Positions 1 to 8,178 of a stretch of 64,000 nucleotides of DNA are shown piece after piece. A program made the position numbers and the translations under genes. Below the pieces are notes generated by a model. It was not told the origin of the DNA. It saw only the letters and a list, made by a program, of their open reading frames with translations, and did no database searches. Positions within the stretch are counted from its first letter, which is position 1. Every line of letters starts with the position of its first letter. This DNA is from Chryseobacterium fluminis (GTDB taxonomy: Bacteria > Bacteroidota > Bacteroidia > Flavobacteriales > Weeksellaceae). Location: positions 1,426,001 through 1,490,000 of the forward strand of contig NZ_CP111121.1 of assembly GCF_026314945.1 (NCBI RefSeq). Direction: 5' to 3'.

Positions 1-1050
1 CCATTTCTGATTCAGCATATTCAAAATTAAATCATCAAAACTCCATCCTATTTTTCGGGCTGCTATCGCCGTAAGACTATCCTGATCCTGCCGGTGGGGT
101 CTGGAGGCTCCCGTCATATTGGGCTTCATATTGAGATCAAACAAAAAATAGTTGCCGTCACAGTCTGCCCTGCAATCTATCCTGATCGGTGCTTTGGCAT
201 TCACAAGGGAAGCAGCGAGCTCACATTCTTTTAACAACTGCTTGATTTCAGTCTTTTCAAGCTGATTTTCAGTAAGTACCTCGCTGTTATGTATCACAGC
301 GACTGTTCCGTTATAAGGTGCAATTCCGTTTTGGTGATTGAATCTCCGTACCGGGGGTAATGACCAATATCCTGTTTTATCGATCCATTGCTTGTTGATA
401 CTATATTTTCCCGGCGTCATTACCGTAACCGTAAGTTCTTCTCCGGAAAGAAATTCTTCTGCATAAATCGCATGACCGTAATCTTTGGATCCTAACATCT
501 CACCAAGAATTATCGCAAGCTGTTCCCTGCTTTGCACCAGCGTGACGCCCTGACTTCCCCGTCCTCTGATAGGCTTTGCAACAACGGGATACGGGAATTC
601 CAGGTGAAAATCAGTCGCATTGTCAGCGGTGATCATTACCGATCGGGGAATTGGAAGATGGTGTTTTTTCAGGAGTTGATTGGTCACCAGTTTGTCATCA
701 TAAATATCCACATTTCGGGGAATTTGCCCGACAACAGAAATATCCATGTCAGTAAAATTTTCAATCGGGTGCCCGGCATATAAAACCGTGTTGAGCCAAA
801 TGACATTTGCCCCCTTTTCTATCGCAAGCTGTATTCCTTCTCGCGTGTCCGGAAATACCCAGTCCAGATCATGATTTACTGACGGAGCTTCTGATGGAGT
901 TACGATTTCTGTTTGGTGGCGTCTTAGGGAGAACGCAATGTCGGCACCGCTGTCTGCATAGCCTCCCGCCTTCATCGGTTTAGTAATTCCGTTTTTTGGA
1001 GGAGGAGCCTGTGACTGATACAGTACCGCTACTCTATTATTCGATTTCAT
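1..1050 (-). CDS. ATP-grasp ligase (D-Ala-D-Ala ligase-like), C-terminus cut by window edge
   Basis: An open frame of 350 codons begins at the ATG at 1050 (MKSNNRVAVLYQSQAPP) and runs off the left edge without a stop. An ATP-grasp fold is indicated by the glycine-rich ATP loop VAKPIRGRGSQGV near residue 170, an acidic stretch (AEEFLSGEELTV), and the metal-binding end of the domain with FDLNMKPNMTGASRP near residue 310, where D and N would bind Mg-ATP. The family joins a carboxylate to an amine or amino acid through an acyl phosphate. The substrate cannot be read from sequence; D-Ala-D-Ala ligase-like proteins of this type occur in peptide-bond and cell-wall chemistry. It is transcribed away from the exonuclease gene's end, 41 bp upstream. 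The family call is firm and the specific function unknown. Confidence 0.8.
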   Translation of the reverse strand, partial: MKSNNRVAVLYQSQAPPPKNGITKPMKAGGYADSGADIAFSLRRHQTEIVTPSEAPSVNHDLDWVFPDTREGIQLAIEKGANVIWLNTVLYAGHPIENFTDMDISVVGQIPRNVDIYDDKLVTNQLLKKHHLPIPRSVMITADNATDFHLEFPYPVVAKPIRGRGSQGVTLVQSREQLAIILGEMLGSKDYGHAIYAEEFLSGEELTVTVMTPGKYSINKQWIDKTGYWSLPPVRRFNHQNGIAPYNGTVAVIHNSEVLTENQLEKTEIKQLLKECELAASLVNAKAPIRIDCRADCDGNYFLFDLNMKPNMTGASRPHRQDQDSLTAIAARKIGWSFDDLILNMLNQKW

Positions 1051-1091
1051 ATTATGTCTGATATCGGTTAAAAATTATCAACAGCAGGCAG

Positions 1092-1661
1092 TTATCTTTC
1101 ATTAAGAATTTGCTGTAATATCAATGCTGTTGCTTTTGCATCATCCAATGCCCTGTGAAATTTGAAATCTACTTTCAGATTCATTTTTTCCAAAACCCGT
1201 TCTAATGAAATCCCGGATGTAGAGATATTTTTTTTGGCCAGCCAATAGACCCCCAATGCTCTGATGTCAAAACCTCCACCCACAAAATAGGTATTATAAT
1301 CCAATCCGAATTCGGTAAACTCTTTCCGTAAAAGCGGTAAGTCGTAGTACAATCCCCAACCTGCTAAAGTTGATTTGTTTTTTTCTCCGTACCAATCTAA
1401 AAACAGAAGAATGGCTTCATCAAAATACTTTTCATTTTCAACCATTTCATTGGTAATGTTCGTAATATTTGTGATTTCAGGAAGGATTGGAAAATGTTTG
1501 GGTTTTATTAAAATTGAAAATTCGCTTTTTATTTCAAAGGTTTTTCTGTCTAATTTTACAGCTCCGATCTCGATTATATTCGTTTCATGTATTTCATTTT
1601 TTCCAAAAGTTCTGCAACTTCCTTCCAAATCATAAATGACCAGGTCACTTGAAAATTTCAT
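1092..1661 (-). CDS. DEDDh-type 3'-5' exonuclease (DnaQ/ERI-1-like)
   Basis: A 189-residue protein of the RNase T/DnaQ exonuclease superfamily. The four acidic metal ligands and the catalytic His of the DEDDh type are visible: D and E in VIYDLEGS (residues 11 and 13), D in YYDLPLLRKEF in the middle, and H and D in FHRALDDAKATA near the C-terminus. The length fits a stand-alone exonuclease domain similar to KapD or ERI-1-type 3' exonucleases, so it is not the polymerase proofreading subunit. It probably trims single-stranded DNA or RNA ends. It lies just upstream of the ATP-grasp gene on the same strand and may be co-transcribed with it. The substrate is unknown. Confidence 0.85.
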   Translation of the reverse strand: MKFSSDLVIYDLEGSCRTFGKNEIHETNIIEIGAVKLDRKTFEIKSEFSILIKPKHFPILPEITNITNITNEMVENEKYFDEAILLFLDWYGEKNKSTLAGWGLYYDLPLLRKEFTEFGLDYNTYFVGGGFDIRALGVYWLAKKNISTSGISLERVLEKMNLKVDFKFHRALDDAKATALILQQILNER

Positions 1662-2206
1662 ATGATATTCAGATGTTTAGGTTTGCGCTCTACCGATCCC
1701 TTTTAATTAATACATGTGTTAATCCGATATAAATGCGGTAAAGCTATTCTACTGCTAATTTAAAATTTCTTTTTAGGATTTGATTACCCGATGGCTATTT
1801 TTCATCTTAATTTCTTATCGGCTGGACAAATGTGTCATCTTTGCCGGATATATCCAGAGATTTAAAATCATCATTTCAGACTTCAAAAAATTCCATGACT
1901 TAGAGCTTTCTTGTAAACCCCTGCCACGGAAAGATTGTCGAAGAACCTATAAACCACTGATTACCGTATAAATACGATCATAATAATTTCTGTATTTATA
2001 CTTACAAGATGTAATATTTAACGTCGTAAATTTACATCATAAACGGAGTCATTTACAATGCAAGGTCCTTATTATCAAGATATTTCCGTTCAAATTCGGA
2101 CTAAGGATAATTTCTCAGCGAATCATTAACAGATCGAAAATTTAAAAATATCATACAGGGAAGCTGAAAACTGGATAGAGTAAGCATACAATAAAATATA
2201 ACCAAC
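1662..2206. other. Intergenic region with an inverted repeat
   Basis: No convincing gene. It holds a perfect 10-bp inverted repeat (GTATAAATAC at 1966-1975 and GTATTTATAC at 1992-2001, 16-nt loop). A 63-codon open frame at 1780-1971 starts with TTG, has no family resemblance and is not supported. Confidence 0.5.
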
Positions 2207-2722
2207 ATGTCAGATAACACATTAATTACAAAGAACAATGACCTCAGTATATTGGCACAGACAGTACTTTCAAAACAAATTGAAATTATCCGGAACAGTC
2301 CCCAGGACAGTGAAGTTGCTATTTCGAATACACATTTGGCTTCCTTTGATGCATCCACTTCGGTATGGGCGGCAGGCGGTACTCTCGAAGCAGCAGGTTT
2401 AGCGTATTATGGCGTATCATGTACACTGGCGCTTACCAACATTACGAATATAGCCGCTGTTGAGTTTGAGGCACACGGATGGGGAGCAGTAGCCGCTGCT
2501 ATAGAATGTGAAATAGTAGGTACTTTTGTGGTGGATCCCAGTACAGTTTCCGGAAAATGCAGATGGGTCATTGTCGCAGGAGCACTGGAAGAAGGGGCAG
2601 TATCATTAACCCTTATGACTGAATCCGGATCTCTTATAGGAACATTTGCCGGCATGGCAGAGGGAATAGGTGCATTTACCTGGAGTGAAGATAATGGTGA
2701 CCTAAAAGTAAAAAAAGCTTAA
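2207..2722 (+). CDS. Hypothetical alanine/glycine-rich protein
   Basis: A 171-residue protein from the ATG at 2207, preceded by an AT-rich leader. The first ~45 residues are polar and amphipathic without a signal peptide. From about residue 50 the protein is rich in Ala, Gly, Val and Thr, with alternating small hydrophobic strands and repeated Gly-Ala turns (EAHGWGAVAAAIECEIVG, GTFAGMAEGIGAFTW), which suggests a compact beta-barrel or sandwich. The C-terminal pattern is faintly reminiscent of VapA-type beta-barrel proteins, but that is weak. The gene is monocistronic, with 0.5 kb free upstream and 0.23 kb downstream. The codon pattern looks coding and the product is probably real; the function is unknown. 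Confidence 0.6.
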   Translation: MSDNTLITKNNDLSILAQTVLSKQIEIIRNSPQDSEVAISNTHLASFDASTSVWAAGGTLEAAGLAYYGVSCTLALTNITNIAAVEFEAHGWGAVAAAIECEIVGTFVVDPSTVSGKCRWVIVAGALEEGAVSLTLMTESGSLIGTFAGMAEGIGAFTWSEDNGDLKVKKA

Positions 2723-2908
2723 AGCACTATCAGTCTCACAAAATATCGCAAAGTCTAATGCCCTTTAATGATGTCACTAAGTACAATTTATCGGGAGCAA
2801 TTTCGGAGACCTAATAATCCTTCATATTTTTAGATGCCTGAATGAAGACAGGTGATTATTACCTCAAACTGCTAATAAGAGCCTACGAGTATATCCTCTA
2901 CGCATTAA

Positions 2909-2946
2909 TATCAAGCGACTTGAACCAAGGTTCGAGTCGCTTGATA
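2909..2946. terminator. 17-bp hairpin, likely terminator
   Basis: TATCAAGCGACTTGAAC pairs with GTTCGAGTCGCTTGATA (one G-U-type pair) around a 4-nt CAAG loop. It sits 8 bp after the stop of the minus-strand gene that ends at 2954. There is no strong T-run on either side, so it could also act as an RNA-stabilising or transcript-separating hairpin. Confidence 0.5.
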
Positions 2947-2953
2947 GTTGTTA

Positions 2954-3139
2954 TCAGCCTTCATCCTTAGTGTTCTTTACCAGACTGATTCCCGAAGAAA
3001 AAAATAAAAGGGCAATAATCCCCACAACAATAAGAGATGTACTGCCGACACCTTTATTGATAAGGCCGTTGCCCACATAAATCAATCCACCGATTCCAAG
3101 AACGGTCAATACCGTACCAAATATTCGCTTGACGTTCAT
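2954..3139 (-). CDS. Small two-helix membrane protein
   Basis: A 61-residue protein with two predicted membrane helices: FGTVLTVLGIGGLIYVGNGL (residues ~7-26) and STSLIVVGIIALLFFSSGIS (~33-52), followed by a short charged tail. No signal peptidase motif is visible. Proteins of this size and layout are common in Flavobacteriia and mostly uncharacterised, so it is given as a hypothetical inner-membrane protein. A 17-bp hairpin lies just after the stop codon. Confidence 0.6.
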   Translation of the reverse strand: MNVKRIFGTVLTVLGIGGLIYVGNGLINKGVGSTSLIVVGIIALLFFSSGISLVKNTKDEG

Positions 3140-3772
3140 AGTTTAATTTTTTTTAGCAGTTAATATTAAATTGTTTTACTTATTATTTATTTAACAGAAA
3201 ATTTTCCATTGATTTTGTCAAATCAATTCTCTTGCCAAGTCTAGGGTCCGGGTATACTGTCCAGCTGATTTATTCTTTTTGCTACTGTATTTTATGAGAG
3301 GTCAGGAGATTCTCTTTTTTCTTATATTGAAAACAGGCGGAAAACGTACTTAAAAAAGTATCTATTAATAAATTACACATTATATCGTATGACATGATTA
3401 ATCCGCCTTATTACATAAAGAACAGGTAGGGTACGATTTCAGGTTTGCTTCTATCGCACTTCATCGCGTCATTCCGGATCACCCGATTCTAACGGATGAT
3501 TTAAAATAAATTTTTCGTAATAATGTCTTTTTTGATTAATTTTTTTATAAGCTTATTGCACACCATAATAATCTTAATTGCTGCTCACCTTCTCGATTTT
3601 TTTTGTCAGCAATCCACCATTAACAGTACTTCTCATCTTATACAGACACCAGGTATTTCAGTACAGAAACGGAGCTTTACGATCAGTCCTTTGGAATGAG
3701 GTAGAGTGTTTTAAAATCATTTTAGATGTACAAGCGGTAGCCGGTGGCACATCCTTTGAAACATATTGAAGT
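3140..3772. other. Intergenic region upstream of the N-hydroxylase operon
   Basis: About 630 bp with no convincing ORF. A 63-codon frame at 3578-3769 has no family resemblance and is not supported. The promoter of the operon that begins at 3773 should lie here; no clear TAnnTTTG box could be assigned. Confidence 0.4.
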
Positions 3773-4468
3773 ATGACACCAATTACATCACAACCTAAAA
3801 ATACCTTTGAAAATGACCAGGGAGTTATAGACGAGTTCAAATCATTTGTAGACCAAGTCTCTTTCCCATGCGTAGCTGCGAAAGCTGCCCTTCAAAAAGA
3901 TCAGATGAAAATTTTCTCTGCCGGTCATATCGCCTGTCCCAGAAAAGACAGGGAAATTCTGGATTTTATCCACACATTTGTAGATCAGTACCGCACTGCT
4001 GAAAATCACTTCCACACCGTCTGTATCATTTTTCCTGAGGCCACAGATCTGAGCGAAGAAATGTTCGACCGCTTTATGTGGATGCGTCTGCAGGCATTAT
4101 CTGACCTGGATGCAGAAATGTATCCGTATGATGGCAGGGTTAATCCTGATCCGCAGTCAGATGAGTTCAGCTTCAGCTTAAAGGAAGAAGCCTTCTTTGT
4201 GATAGGCCTCAATCCGGAAAGCAGCAGACCGGCAAGACGTTTTAAATATCCGACTCTGGTTTTTAATCCCCATGCCCAGTTCGAGGAGCTAAGAGCGCTG
4301 AAGCGATATGACAAAATGAAAAATATCGTACGGAAAAAAGATGTAGCTTTGAGCGGATCTATCAATCCCATGCTGAATGATTTCGGGGATTCCAGTGAAG
4401 TGTATCAGTATAGCGGATTAAGATATGATCATAACTGGCAATGTCCATTTAAATATAAAAATATATGA
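3773..4468 (+). CDS. YqcI/YcgG family haem-dependent N-hydroxylase (GntA/DcsA-like)
   Basis: A 231-residue protein that matches the YqcI/YcgG family by pattern: an FPCVAAKAAL block near residue 31, GHIACPRKDREIL near 51, the central CIIFPEATDLSEEMFDR, the FFVIGLNPESSRPARRF block, and the C-terminal SSEVYQYSGLRYDHNWQCPF. Characterised members, DcsA of D-cycloserine biosynthesis and GntA of guanitoxin biosynthesis, use haem to hydroxylate a guanidino nitrogen of arginine or a derivative. The Cys-Pro and His residues in GHIACPRK and the terminal WQCPF are candidate haem-binding positions. It is the first gene of a three-gene operon; its TGA overlaps the next ATG (ATGA). The family call is good. 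Arginine or a guanidine as substrate is inference. Confidence 0.82.
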   Translation: MTPITSQPKNTFENDQGVIDEFKSFVDQVSFPCVAAKAALQKDQMKIFSAGHIACPRKDREILDFIHTFVDQYRTAENHFHTVCIIFPEATDLSEEMFDRFMWMRLQALSDLDAEMYPYDGRVNPDPQSDEFSFSLKEEAFFVIGLNPESSRPARRFKYPTLVFNPHAQFEELRALKRYDKMKNIVRKKDVALSGSINPMLNDFGDSSEVYQYSGLRYDHNWQCPFKYKNI

Positions 4469-5049
4469 ATACAATACCTCCAAGGAGTGGTACCGCATTT
4501 GTCCTCAAAAAAGGACAACGGGTAAAAATTACTGATATACAGGGTGAGCAGGTTTCTGATTTTATCTGCTTTAACGAGCACGACACAAAGGAATACCTGT
4601 CATCCGGAAGAACCATCGATTATGCCGAAACAATTTTCCTGACCACAGGTGATCCGTTTTATTCCAACCGGAGTAATATTATGTTCAATATTATTGAAGA
4701 TACGGTAGGCCGTCATGACTTTTTACTGACTCCCTGCAGTGCTGATACATTCAGAATTATTTATGGAGATCAGAATCCGCACCGGGGCTGTTTCGGAAAT
4801 TTATGTGAAGCGTTATCACCTTATCACATACAACCTGATGATATACCGATATGCTTTAATATATTCATGCACGTTGCTGTTGACGGTGACAGTGGTAAAA
4901 TATCTGTTTTGCCGCCTAAGAGTAAAGCCGGAGATCATATCGTTATTGAAGCCGAGATGGACCTTATTATCGGAATGACTGCCTGTTCTGCTGAAATGTC
5001 GAACAATCATTCGTTTAAACCGATCGGCTACCAGATTGAAACGACCTGA
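4465..5049 (+). CDS. DUF1989 / urea carboxylase-associated family protein
   Basis: A 194-residue single-domain DUF1989 protein. Family hallmarks are the start PPRSGTAFVLKKGQRVKITD, the GEQVSDFICFN block, the GRHDFLLTPCSADTF block, NPHRGCFGNLCEAL, PICFNIFMHVAV and the C-terminal MTACSAEMSNN. Relatives include urea carboxylase-associated proteins and the CgdA/CgdB subunits of carboxyguanidine deiminase, which act in guanidine breakdown, so action on a guanidino or ureido group is plausible. Here it stands alone without urea carboxylase. It overlaps the upstream N-hydroxylase by four bases, and the decarboxylase start follows at once, which implies translational coupling and a shared pathway. 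Confidence 0.85.
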   Translation: MNTIPPRSGTAFVLKKGQRVKITDIQGEQVSDFICFNEHDTKEYLSSGRTIDYAETIFLTTGDPFYSNRSNIMFNIIEDTVGRHDFLLTPCSADTFRIIYGDQNPHRGCFGNLCEALSPYHIQPDDIPICFNIFMHVAVDGDSGKISVLPPKSKAGDHIVIEAEMDLIIGMTACSAEMSNNHSFKPIGYQIETT

Positions 5050-5056
5050 TCAGCAT

Positions 5057-6757
5057 ATGGAGATACACAATCCCGAACATTCTGATCATACCGGCAGTCC
5101 TGATGTCAGGACCTATTTCTCATCCCCTTTTCATGATGAAAGCAATACAGCCTTTGCACAGCTTATATCGGATGCAGTCCGGGGAATAAATTCTCTTAAA
5201 CCGTCGGATCGCAACAGCAGTTCTTTCTTAGGTGAGAGTCCCGATCTCACCGTCAGCAGAGCATCAGCCCAAAAAGCAGTGCTGAAACCAAAAGGTGAAC
5301 CGTTCAGCCAGGTTTTAGATGATATTATTTCAACCTTTGAAGGATTACCCAACTGGGGACATCCCCTGAATATGAGCAATATCTGTCCCCAGGAAAACTA
5401 TGCAGCGATAGCCGCCTCTATGCTGACGCAGATATTTTCACCTAATATCCTGGAGACGGAGTATGCATGGAATACCTCGAAAGCCGAACTGGAGTCTTCC
5501 GCTATTTTAGCGGATATGGCTGGCTGGGAGGCAGAAAAATCAGGAGGAATATTTACGTATGGAGGCTCAGGATGCTGGATGTACCAGATGAAGTATGCCT
5601 TAAGCCGGGTTTTACCTGATTCCAGAGAAAAGGGGATCAGAACCGATGTGAAGATCATATGTTCCGAGCAGGCACATTATGCCATGTTAAACAGCGCAGA
5701 CTGGACCGGTCTTGGGATGAATAACATCATTACCATTAAAACACTGCCTGATTCAAATACAATGGATACCGATGATCTCGAAAGGGTTCTGCAAGAATGT
5801 TATACCAATAATGTACCCGTTGCATCCGTTATCTGTACCATGGCAACCACTGACGCATGTGCCTTTGATCCTGTGAAAGACGTCAGAAAATTACTCGACC
5901 GCTATCCTAACCGTCCTGAATATGGAAAGGCATTACTATACTGTGATGCTGTGATCGGATGGTCCTGGCTGGCTTTTAAAAATTACGATTTTGAGCTTAA
6001 TCCTCATCAATTTTCGGAGCCGGTACTGAGATCTGCCCGGAAAAATTATGAAGCAATCCGGGAGATCAGGTATGCTGATGCATTTGGGGTAGATTTTCAT
6101 AAAAATTTCTCTCCCCTGACCAGCAGCTTATTTATGTACAGAGATAAGGATGAGTTTGAAAATCTTCTGAAACGCGAGAGTTCAGCTTATCTGCAGGAAC
6201 GTGGCGATTATAATCCTCATAACTATTCTCTGGAAGTTTCCCGCGCGGCGAGTGGCTCCATGGCGGGATGGGCAACACTGAAATTTTTAGGGGCCGAAGG
6301 TATTCAGCACGTTTTGATCCATGGGCTCAACAATAAGCAGTATATGATGCAGGAGCTCGACCAATATCAGGACATGGTCTGTGTAAACCAATCTGATCAT
6401 GGTCCTGTGTTGCTTTTAAGAATATATACCGAACAGACTAACGCTTCGGAGCAGTATAGCATGGAATTACAGAATTCAGATCTGAAAAATGATTTGGTAA
6501 AACATAATGTACTGATCGAAAAAGTAGCAGACCATCTGTGGAAATGGTTCAGAGAAAAAAAGATAATAGACGGAAAATTTACGCCTTACCTTAGCATAAC
6601 AAAGGGATTCAGACCTGCCACTTATAATGAGAATACCACGGATCCTGAAGCCGTTATTTACGCCTTAAAAGTGTATCCGGTAAGCACTTATATTACCCGG
6701 GATGAAATGCTGCACGCGATCAGATGTATCAGATCTGCACGTGATGAAGTGATGTAA
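5057..6757 (+). CDS. PLP-dependent group II amino-acid decarboxylase
   Basis: A protein of about 566 residues in the glutamate/aromatic amino-acid decarboxylase family (fold-type I PLP enzymes). The PLP lysine is in ADAFGVDFHKNFSP, and a conserved aspartate region that should contact the pyridine nitrogen is in LLYCDAVIGWSW. The large-domain start MSNICPQENY and the GGSGCWMYQMKYAL phosphate-binding region also fit. The ATG at 5057 is preferred; a TTG at 5036 in frame would overlap the DUF1989 gene. It is probably the last gene of the operon. With the N-hydroxylase upstream, a role in converting an amino acid or its N-hydroxylated form to an amine is inferred. The true substrate is unknown. 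Confidence 0.85.
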   Translation: MEIHNPEHSDHTGSPDVRTYFSSPFHDESNTAFAQLISDAVRGINSLKPSDRNSSSFLGESPDLTVSRASAQKAVLKPKGEPFSQVLDDIISTFEGLPNWGHPLNMSNICPQENYAAIAASMLTQIFSPNILETEYAWNTSKAELESSAILADMAGWEAEKSGGIFTYGGSGCWMYQMKYALSRVLPDSREKGIRTDVKIICSEQAHYAMLNSADWTGLGMNNIITIKTLPDSNTMDTDDLERVLQECYTNNVPVASVICTMATTDACAFDPVKDVRKLLDRYPNRPEYGKALLYCDAVIGWSWLAFKNYDFELNPHQFSEPVLRSARKNYEAIREIRYADAFGVDFHKNFSPLTSSLFMYRDKDEFENLLKRESSAYLQERGDYNPHNYSLEVSRAASGSMAGWATLKFLGAEGIQHVLIHGLNNKQYMMQELDQYQDMVCVNQSDHGPVLLLRIYTEQTNASEQYSMELQNSDLKNDLVKHNVLIEKVADHLWKWFREKKIIDGKFTPYLSITKGFRPATYNENTTDPEAVIYALKVYPVSTYITRDEMLHAIRCIRSARDEVM

Positions 6758-6958
6758 GGCCTGAACGGTCAATAATTTCGGAAAGTTATCCAATGTTTCC
6801 TATTTGAATTTGGTGGATAATGTGGTGTCTGAGCTATGGTCATCAAAGCTGATCTTTAACAGAATAATATATTCCCCTTGTTGTTCGGATAATGCCTGCT
6901 TTCATAGCCATGCGTCCTGTTGGCACCAAATTAGTATTTATCAGAAAAAAGATTAAAA

Positions 6959-7210
6959 ATGGAACAGAGAAAAATTACCATAAAGCATGCATCAGGTGTT
7001 CATATCCTGATGGTAAAGGATGAAGACTTTGAAAAGTACTGCCATAAAATCACAGACATTATTAAAGGTAAAAATAAATATTTTAAATATAAACATGAGG
7101 ACGGTTCCGTTCTCATTCTTCCTTTCAAATTTTTAAGAGAAAGTTCTGTTATGTTTGAATCACAGAAATCTGATATAAAACTTTTTTCAGAAGGGTCAAG
7201 TATACATTGA
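6959..7210 (+). CDS. Hypothetical 83-aa protein
   Basis: A small, mostly basic soluble protein (MEQRKITIKHASGVHILMVK...). No signal peptide, membrane helix or known motif is visible. The ATG follows an A-rich stretch, as for many genes here. It is followed 180 bp later by the receiver-domain gene in the same direction. The composition looks coding, but the function is unrecognised. Confidence 0.5.
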   Translation: MEQRKITIKHASGVHILMVKDEDFEKYCHKITDIIKGKNKYFKYKHEDGSVLILPFKFLRESSVMFESQKSDIKLFSEGSSIH

Positions 7211-7389
7211 TCAAAAAAAGGTATCCTATCCATAGGACGACTTAAAAATGATGTACTATATATGGAAATTCTGTGTATGATCGGCTTGGATAATATTAAA
7301 AATAACCCATATAAATCGAAATTTAATAAAAAAATTAATATGTATTTCATAATTTTTAGAGATTGGCTTTCTTTTTGCGAGCCAAAAGC

Positions 7390-7752
7390 ATGAAAACAAT
7401 TTTTATAGTAGAAGATGAGACAGGCATCAGAGATGCATTACAATTGCTCCTGTCATTCGAGAATTATGATGTACGTTCTTTTTCTGATGTACAGGCCTTC
7501 GATTCCAGAGATAAATCCATAGTTCCCGATATCTTCATCATGGATGTGAGACTTCCCGATGGTTCCGGAACCGACTTGTGTAACGCTGTTAAAGAAGATC
7601 CGCTCACTTCGGATATTCCGGTCATGATCATCAGCGCACATGCGAAGTCAGACATGGTAAAAAAAGCCTGTAGTGCAGATGAATTTGTTGCAAAACCCTT
7701 TGATATTGACGATGTGATTATCAGAATTGAAAATTTAATTAATCCTCAATAA
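7390..7752 (+). CDS. Single-domain response regulator (receiver only)
   Basis: A protein of 120 residues that is nothing but a CheY-like receiver. The acidic pair is in IFIVEDETG, the phospho-accepting Asp in IFIMDVRLPDGSG, the switch Ser in MIISAHAK, and the Lys in FVAKPFDID. The ATG at 7390 was chosen over a TTG at 7363 that would only add a non-conserved extension. There is no output domain, so it would act through partners or as a phosphate relay step. The large hybrid kinase at 8179-12084 ends in an Hpt domain and lies only 0.4 kb away in convergent orientation, which makes a relay between them possible (inference). Confidence 0.85.
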   Translation: MKTIFIVEDETGIRDALQLLLSFENYDVRSFSDVQAFDSRDKSIVPDIFIMDVRLPDGSGTDLCNAVKEDPLTSDIPVMIISAHAKSDMVKKACSADEFVAKPFDIDDVIIRIENLINPQ

Positions 7753-8178
7753 ATTTTCTCTGAGGTTATCTATTTCGATTTTCAGTATTATCTTAACTTC
7801 AGATATAAACATACCTCCTTTTGAGAATGGGCTGATCAGAAAATTATTCATCTGATTAGTTTGAATGAATCTTCTGGAGTTTAAATTATTGAAATGTGGG
7901 AAAATCATCATGTTGCTGATTTTCCCTTATTTCAATATAATCTTTTGTTAAAGGCCATGGTAAAGCGCAATGACTGTAATACCTCTTTATTCCTGCGGAA
8001 GATTGCAGTATAACAGAATTGTATCCCGGACATTTCAGCTAAAATCTGAAAAACAACAGTGGAATTCCAAACCGTTAAATACTCCTTCCATATATATTAT
8101 GATAAACCTTTAAAATAACATCATTAGTATTTAAGTCAGTTGATCGCCTTTAGCAATCCCTATCGACATATCAACATT
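7753..8178. other. Intergenic region between convergent genes, with terminator-like hairpin
   Basis: No gene seen. A 10-bp hairpin, GGGAAAATCA (7898-7907) with TGATTTTCCC (7917-7926), is followed by a weak T-rich stretch and could terminate the receiver gene or a longer transcript. Confidence 0.45.

Noticed and set aside
1780..1971. 63-codon frame upstream of the Ala/Gly-rich gene
   Set aside because: Starts with TTG, Lys/Ile-rich by AT content, no family pattern or leader signals.
3578..3769. 63-codon frame just before the N-hydroxylase gene
   Set aside because: No family resemblance and it is not needed to explain the operon; it more likely covers the promoter region.
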